From: Flavobacterium sp. UBA807
Lineage (GTDB): Bacteria; Bacteroidota; Bacteroidia; Flavobacteriales; Flavobacteriaceae
Direction of reading: 5' to 3'
Length of the DNA: 28,360 bases
Assembly (NCBI GenBank): GCA_002296885.1
Contig: DBIH01000006.1
Span: 1 to 28,360 of the forward strand
The position numbers and the translations under genes are program-made. The notes beneath the pieces were generated by a model, which saw only the letters and a list, made by a program, of their open reading frames with translations, did not search any database and was not told where the DNA came from. Below are positions 24,354 to 28,360 of the stretch, piece after piece; position 1 is the first letter of the stretch, and each line of letters starts with the position of its first letter.

Positions 24354-25709
24354 ATGAAGAAATTATTACTACTATCGATAACAGTTTTTTGCTTTTCGTT
24401 ATCAGCAAATGCCCAGAAAAAAGACAAAAAGAAAAAAACAAATGATTTAGAGCTTATATCTGCTGAACCAGACAAAGAATTGGTCGGAGAAACCTTCAAT
24501 AGATGGTCGATCGAAGCTGATTTTGGTCAGGCTAAAGGTTCTAAACCATATACCGATGGATATTACGCAAATGATCCGGGTAAATTCTTTGGAAATCTAG
24601 TTATCAATCATGTTGGTTTTGGTGCAAGATATATGTTCAGCCCAAAATTTGGTGTTAGAGGTTATTTTAATTTTGATAATCTTCAGGAACAACAAGACGC
24701 AGGTAGTTTACCTTTTCAAATGAAACACGTTCAATTCTCTGGTGAGGGAGTTGCCAATTTAATCCGATTATTTGATATTCAGAAGCAAGCCGGAAGATTT
24801 GGATTATTATTCCACTTTGGTTTCCAGGTATCTCGTATGCAACCGGGAATCGGACCATATAAAGATGTTCACGAATGGAACGGTGGTGTTGTTGGTGGAT
24901 TATCGCCACAATTTAGAATTTTCAAAAACGTAAGTATTTTTGGGGATGTATCTGTAAACTCTAATGTGAGACAACATTTCAACTGGGATGGTCAGACTTT
25001 CTCAGAAGCAAAAAATAACTTAACAGGAAGTTTATTCAGAACTACTTTTGGAGTTTCTGTTGCTCTTGGTAAAGGAAAAATCCACGGAGACTGGGCTATC
25101 ATACAAGATAAAAACGACAAACGTTTAGATTCATTGAACAACAGAATAGGAGAAATTGAAGAGTTGATGAACGACAGCGATAAAGACGGCGTGCCTGATT
25201 ATTTAGATGTTGAACAAAACTCAATTGCCGGTGTTGCCGTTGATACTAAAGGAAGAATGGTTGATAAAAACAATAATGGTGTGCCGGATGAGCTGGAAAA
25301 ATATGTTAACAATTCTATTTCAAGCAACAATAACACTACGTCAGCTGCTGCAACAGAAAACGCTATCTTAAGACTTATTAACGAAGGATACATTGCTGCT
25401 TATTTTGAAATTGGTAAATCTACACCAAACGCATCTTCTACAGCTAACATAGGATTTATCCTGAATTACCTGAAGAGTGCTCCGGATAAAACTATCGACA
25501 TTACAGGTTATGCTGATGAAGTCGGAAGCACCGAATACAACAATAAATTGGCAGGTGAAAGAGCTCAGGCAGTTAAGGCAATCTTAGTAAAAGCCGGAAT
25601 TAGTGAATCAAGAATAAACATCTTGTCTAATGGAGAAGATAAATCTGTAGATAAGAAATCTGATTGGGCAAGACGTTTGGTTCGTAAGACTGTTTTCAAA
25701 GTAAAATAA
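24354..25709 (+). CDS. OmpA-family outer-membrane protein with TSP3-like repeats
   Basis: A 451-aa outer-membrane protein. The signal peptide ends ANA|Q at residues 20/21, followed by a very Lys-rich stretch. Residues about 45-245 form a probable beta-barrel (alternating strands such as VGFGARYMFSPKFGVRGYF). A calcium-binding thrombospondin type 3-like linker follows (DSDKDGVPDYLD, then DKNNNGVPDELE). The C-terminal OmpA domain (about 335-451) has DITGYADEVGSTEYNNKLAGERA, with the Asp and Arg that bind peptidoglycan diaminopimelate. It anchors the outer membrane to the wall. It has a strong promoter and its own terminator and is probably abundant. Confidence 0.93.
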   Translation: MKKLLLLSITVFCFSLSANAQKKDKKKKTNDLELISAEPDKELVGETFNRWSIEADFGQAKGSKPYTDGYYANDPGKFFGNLVINHVGFGARYMFSPKFGVRGYFNFDNLQEQQDAGSLPFQMKHVQFSGEGVANLIRLFDIQKQAGRFGLLFHFGFQVSRMQPGIGPYKDVHEWNGGVVGGLSPQFRIFKNVSIFGDVSVNSNVRQHFNWDGQTFSEAKNNLTGSLFRTTFGVSVALGKGKIHGDWAIIQDKNDKRLDSLNNRIGEIEELMNDSDKDGVPDYLDVEQNSIAGVAVDTKGRMVDKNNNGVPDELEKYVNNSISSNNNTTSAAATENAILRLINEGYIAAYFEIGKSTPNASSTANIGFILNYLKSAPDKTIDITGYADEVGSTEYNNKLAGERAQAVKAILVKAGISESRINILSNGEDKSVDKKSDWARRLVRKTVFKVK

Positions 25710-25732
25710 TTAACAATTAATTATTAATAACT

Positions 25733-25769
25733 AAAAAAATCCTCTGTTTTTCAACAGGGGATTTTTTTT
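25733..25769 (+). terminator. Terminator after the OmpA-family gene
   Basis: AATCCTCTGTT-TTTC-AACAGGGGATT stem (one T-G pair) followed by an 8-nt T-run starting at 25762: a classical intrinsic terminator. Confidence 0.9.
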
Positions 25770-25810
25770 AACTTTAAAATATTCGATAACAAACCTATAA
25801 AACACCCCCC

Positions 25811-26206
25811 ATGGAAGCAGCCAGAGACAATAATGTTCTTGAATTAAGAGGAGAAGCCTTAGGAACAATTACCAATCAATCTTCGAACGAAGAAATATTT
25901 CAAAACAAAACCCTCCGCCCCATTTTAAAACTGCAAAACGATTTATTTATACAAGTCTTTATAAATTATGCCGCAAAACAAAAAGGGGTATTCTTTAGCC
26001 TTACTCCCGAAAAAAAGATGGCTTATATAGAAAACGTTATCCAACGCGACATAAAGTTTAGAAACTCTTTAAAAGGGATGATTATTGCTTTTTTCACTCT
26101 GGATGAGTATGCCGAATACATTCAAATCTCATCAAACTTAAATAAACGTATGATGAATATGCTTATTGAACGGTTAAAAAGCAATATTCAGCTTATCGAA
26201 CAATAA
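25811..26206 (+). CDS. Conserved-looking 131-aa protein of unknown function
   Basis: A soluble, mostly helical 131-aa protein that resembles short flavobacterial proteins beginning with an ELRGxxLGTITNxSSNEExFQNKTLRP-type segment; I recognise the pattern but know no function. It has no signal peptide, membrane segment, Cys or catalytic motif. Features are the N-terminal NQSSNEEIFQNKTLRPILKLQ, a central LTPEKKMAYIENVIQRDIKFRNSLKGM and a C-terminal LNKRMMNMLIERLKSNIQL helix. It lies between two terminators, so it is a single-gene unit. Automatic pipelines may give it an enzyme name; nothing in the sequence supports one. Confidence 0.8.
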   Translation: MEAARDNNVLELRGEALGTITNQSSNEEIFQNKTLRPILKLQNDLFIQVFINYAAKQKGVFFSLTPEKKMAYIENVIQRDIKFRNSLKGMIIAFFTLDEYAEYIQISSNLNKRMMNMLIERLKSNIQLIEQ

Positions 26207-26224
26207 TTTATATATTAACAAATC

Positions 26225-26257
26225 TTAAAATCAACTGCCGATTTTAATCGTTTTTTT
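26225..26257 (+). terminator. Terminator after the 131-aa gene
   Basis: TTAAAATC-AACTGCC-GATTTTAA (8-bp stem, 7-nt loop) followed by TCG and seven T residues. Confidence 0.75.
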
Positions 26258-26375
26258 AAAGATAATTTAAAAACTAAATATCTTTAAAAAGCATATCGCA
26301 ATTGTTCTGTATTCCTTAATTTTTATGCAATTCACAACGATTTTTTCATTATAATTGTTAATCTAATGACAATTT

Positions 26376-27089
26376 ATGAGAGAAGAATACTTTAAATGGC
26401 ATTCGCCCAATTTGAATCGTGAAATTGAAATGCTTGTTTTTGGTCATGCCGGCTATCCGGTTATCCTCTTCCCTACTTCTATGGGAAGTTTCCACGAAAA
26501 CAGGGATCAGGGTTTGATTGAAAGTGCACGCTGGTATTTAGAACAAGGACTGATTCAGATTTTCTGTCCTGACAGTATCGATAAAGACAGCTTCTACAAC
26601 AAACGTATTCATCCTGTTCACCGTATACAAAATCATACTTGGTATGATAAAATGATTTGCCATGAAATTGTTGAACGTGTCAGAAATAATACTTGGTCAG
26701 GTAAGGTCGCCGTTGCCGGATGTAGTTTCGGGGGCTATCATGCAGTAAATTTTGCTTTCAGGCATCCGGGTTATGTAAGTCACATGTTCTCCATGAGTGG
26801 TGCTTTCGATATCAAGAGTTTTATGGATGGTCATTGGGACGACGATGTTTTTTATAATTCGCCCGAAGATTACCTTCACGGATTGAATGATGGTGAATTA
26901 TGGAATATGGACATCATACTCGGGACTTCCAATTGGGATATTTGTTTTGATGCTAATTTAAGACTAAGCCGAATCTTAGCTGCAAAAGATGTTTCTCATT
27001 GGCTTGATATCAGGCAGGATCGCGAACACGATTGGCCCGTCTGGAAAGAAATGTTTCCACATTATCTATCAAGAATTAAATTTTTCTAA
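26376..27089 (+). CDS. Esterase-family alpha/beta hydrolase
   Basis: A 237-aa cytoplasmic alpha/beta hydrolase of the putative-esterase (esterase D/enterochelin esterase-like) group. The nucleophile elbow is GCSFGG with Ser117 (VAVAGCSFGGYHAVNFAF). The probable catalytic His is His218 in DREHDWPVW near the C-terminus; the acidic residue is likely in the LGTSNWDICFDAN region. No signal peptide is present, so the substrate should be intracellular. It is the first gene of a run with an ATP-grasp protein (25 nt downstream) and a GCS2-type ligase, which suggests it cleaves or transfers an ester or thioester of the small molecule they make. The natural substrate is unknown. Confidence 0.88.
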   Translation: MREEYFKWHSPNLNREIEMLVFGHAGYPVILFPTSMGSFHENRDQGLIESARWYLEQGLIQIFCPDSIDKDSFYNKRIHPVHRIQNHTWYDKMICHEIVERVRNNTWSGKVAVAGCSFGGYHAVNFAFRHPGYVSHMFSMSGAFDIKSFMDGHWDDDVFYNSPEDYLHGLNDGELWNMDIILGTSNWDICFDANLRLSRILAAKDVSHWLDIRQDREHDWPVWKEMFPHYLSRIKFF

Positions 27090-27114
27090 AACAAAAAACT
27101 AAGATATAAACAAT

Positions 27115-28068
27115 ATGAAAATGAAAAAGATTGGAATATTATTCGGAATGGAAGATACCTATCCGCAGGCATTCATAGACAGGGTTAACTCTAAAGGCGA
27201 AAAAGGCATTATTGCTGAAGCAGTTTCCATAGATAAGGTAATTCAAAATAAAGGTGGTGAATATGCTGTAATCATCGACAGGATTTCACAGGATGTTCCG
27301 TTTTACAGGGCGTTTTTAAAGAATGCGGCATTAACAGGAACAAACGTTATTAACAATCCCTTTTGGTGGAGCGCTGATGATAAGTTTTTTAATAACTGTC
27401 TGGCTGATACTCTGGGAGTACCGCTTCCGAATACTGTAATTCTTCCGTCAAATGAGCATCCAACTGATACCACATCCAAATCATTCCGAAACCTAAAATA
27501 TCCGATGGATTGGGAAGGAATCTTTGATTATATCGGATTTCCTGCTTATATGAAACCTTATGCCGGCGGCGGTTGGAAAAATGTATATCGACTGGAAAAC
27601 AAACAGGAATTTTGGGATAAACATCAGGAAACAGGACAATTGGTAATGTTGCTGCAGGAAGAAATTGTATTTCAGGATTATTACCGCGTGTATTGTTTGG
27701 GATGCAAAGATGTGCGTATTATGCCTTATGAGCCGAGAAATCCCCATCATTTAAGATACGTAGTTGAGAATCCGAATACAGATAAAAAATTAATGGCAAC
27801 TATTAAGGATTATACGTTGCGACTTTGTAAAGGATTGGGGTATGATTTCAATACGGTTGAATTTGCCGTTCGTGACGGAATTCCATACGCAATCGACTTT
27901 GGAAACCCTGCTCCCGATGCAGAACTGACATCTGTTGGTGCTGAAAACTTCGAATGGGTAGTAGAAACATCAGCTAAAATGGCTATTTCATTTGCCAAAA
28001 AACAAAAACCGGGACAAAGCAATTTAACCTGGGGAACATTTATTAAAGACTCAGTAGCACAGAAATAA
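27115..28068 (+). CDS. ATP-grasp family ligase
   Basis: A 317-aa ATP-grasp protein (315 if the second ATG at 27121 is used). Such enzymes join a carboxylate, activated as acyl-phosphate, to an amine or thiol. Visible parts are the N-terminal IGILFGMEDTYPQAFIDRV domain, the ATP-binding YMKPYAGGGWKNVYRL (Lys and glycine-rich loop, about residues 144-159), MLLQEEIVFQDYYRVYCLG, and the metal-binding VEFAVRDGIPYAIDFGNPAPD near the C-terminus (Glu and Asn ligands). It does not look like glutathione synthetase, D-Ala-D-Ala ligase or RimK. It sits between the esterase and the GCS2-type gene with gaps of 25 and 29 nt, so all three are probably one operon. Confidence 0.88.
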   Translation: MKMKKIGILFGMEDTYPQAFIDRVNSKGEKGIIAEAVSIDKVIQNKGGEYAVIIDRISQDVPFYRAFLKNAALTGTNVINNPFWWSADDKFFNNCLADTLGVPLPNTVILPSNEHPTDTTSKSFRNLKYPMDWEGIFDYIGFPAYMKPYAGGGWKNVYRLENKQEFWDKHQETGQLVMLLQEEIVFQDYYRVYCLGCKDVRIMPYEPRNPHHLRYVVENPNTDKKLMATIKDYTLRLCKGLGYDFNTVEFAVRDGIPYAIDFGNPAPDAELTSVGAENFEWVVETSAKMAISFAKKQKPGQSNLTWGTFIKDSVAQK

Positions 28069-28097
28069 ATTTCCTTGCTGATTAAACATGTAGAGTA

Positions 28098-28360
28098 ATG
28101 AAGAGAGTATTACCAACATTTACACTTGGTGTAGAAGAAGAATATCAGATTATTGACCCTGAGACAAGGGATTTGCGTTCGCATTTATCCAAAATTGTTG
28201 ATGGTGCCAAAATCATCTTAAACGAGCAGGTAAAAGCCGAAATGCACCAGTCTGTGGTCGAAGTCGGAACCAATATCTGCAAAAATGTTTGTGAAGCTAA
28301 AGATGAAATCCGCTTTCTAAGAAGTAAAATTGTAGAACTTGCAGACAAACAGGGATTGGT
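28098..28360 (+). CDS. GCS2-family carboxylate-amine ligase (5' part)
   Basis: The first 87 codons of a gene cut by the window edge. It opens MKRVLPTFTLGVEEEYQIIDP; the GVEEExQxxDP motif marks the glutamate-cysteine-ligase 2 (YbdK-like) family, ATP-dependent enzymes that form amide bonds between a carboxylate (often glutamate) and an amine. Acidic metal-binding Glu residues lie in this motif, and EMHQSVVEVGT is the second typical block. It starts 29 nt after the ATP-grasp gene. The start at 28098 places the motif at the usual position near residue 10. True gamma-glutamylcysteine synthetase activity cannot be told from this fragment. Confidence 0.93.
   Translation, partial: MKRVLPTFTLGVEEEYQIIDPETRDLRSHLSKIVDGAKIILNEQVKAEMHQSVVEVGTNICKNVCEAKDEIRFLRSKIVELADKQGL

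Noticed and set aside
1..28360. CRISPR array, tRNA, rRNA, IS element or prophage
   Set aside because: No spaced direct repeats of CRISPR size, no cloverleaf or rRNA sequence recognised, and no transposase, integrase or phage proteins among the genes read.

Overview
The window looks like chromosomal DNA of a member of the Flavobacteriaceae, most likely a Flavobacterium. The composition is AT-rich. Spacers contain promoter elements of the Bacteroidetes type (TAnnTTTG at about -7, TTG/TTTG about 19-20 nt upstream). Secreted proteins have flavobacterial signal peptides ending in AFAQ or ANAQ. The gene set (thrABC, ClpC, GyrA, RNase Z preceded by a STAS-like gene, OmpA with TSP3 repeats) fits that family. 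I see no phage, IS element, CRISPR array, tRNA or rRNA.

Layout. (1) 1-4940, minus strand: the threonine operon thrA-thrB-thrC (thrC cut by the window edge). It is preceded by an unlisted 32-codon leader peptide in which 12 residues are Thr, so attenuation by threonine supply is likely. The operon junctions carry short degenerate repeats. (2) 5150-6652: histidine ammonia-lyase, divergent from thr and standing alone without other hut genes. (3) 6649-8118, minus: three closely packed small membrane proteins (YetF/DUF421, TMEM175-like, DUF1304). (4) 8175-13598: clpC and gyrA, divergent. (5) 13664-15424: a secreted TPR protein and an orphan small secreted protein, convergent on one hairpin. (6) 15725-17672: STAS-like gene, rnz and pdxH as one probable operon. 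(7) 17942-18448: CAP-domain lipoprotein. (8) 18534-21045, minus: a cNMP-like/CBS/DUF294 nucleotidyltransferase-like protein, 1 nt upstream of a DnaQ-fold protein that has lost two catalytic positions. (9) 21284-24246: an SF2 helicase and an MscS/YbdG-type channel, divergent. (10) 24354-26206: an OmpA-family protein with a strong promoter, then a conserved-looking 131-aa protein. (11) 26376 to the end: esterase, ATP-grasp ligase and GCS2-type carboxylate-amine ligase (partial), a probable small-molecule or peptide-ligation operon running off the window.

The most interesting items are the threonine leader peptide with mutually exclusive hairpins, the sensor/nucleotidyltransferase plus pseudo-exonuclease pair, and the esterase/ATP-grasp/GCS2 operon of unknown product. 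The rest is mainly housekeeping. Translations were read by eye from the sequence; no database search was possible.
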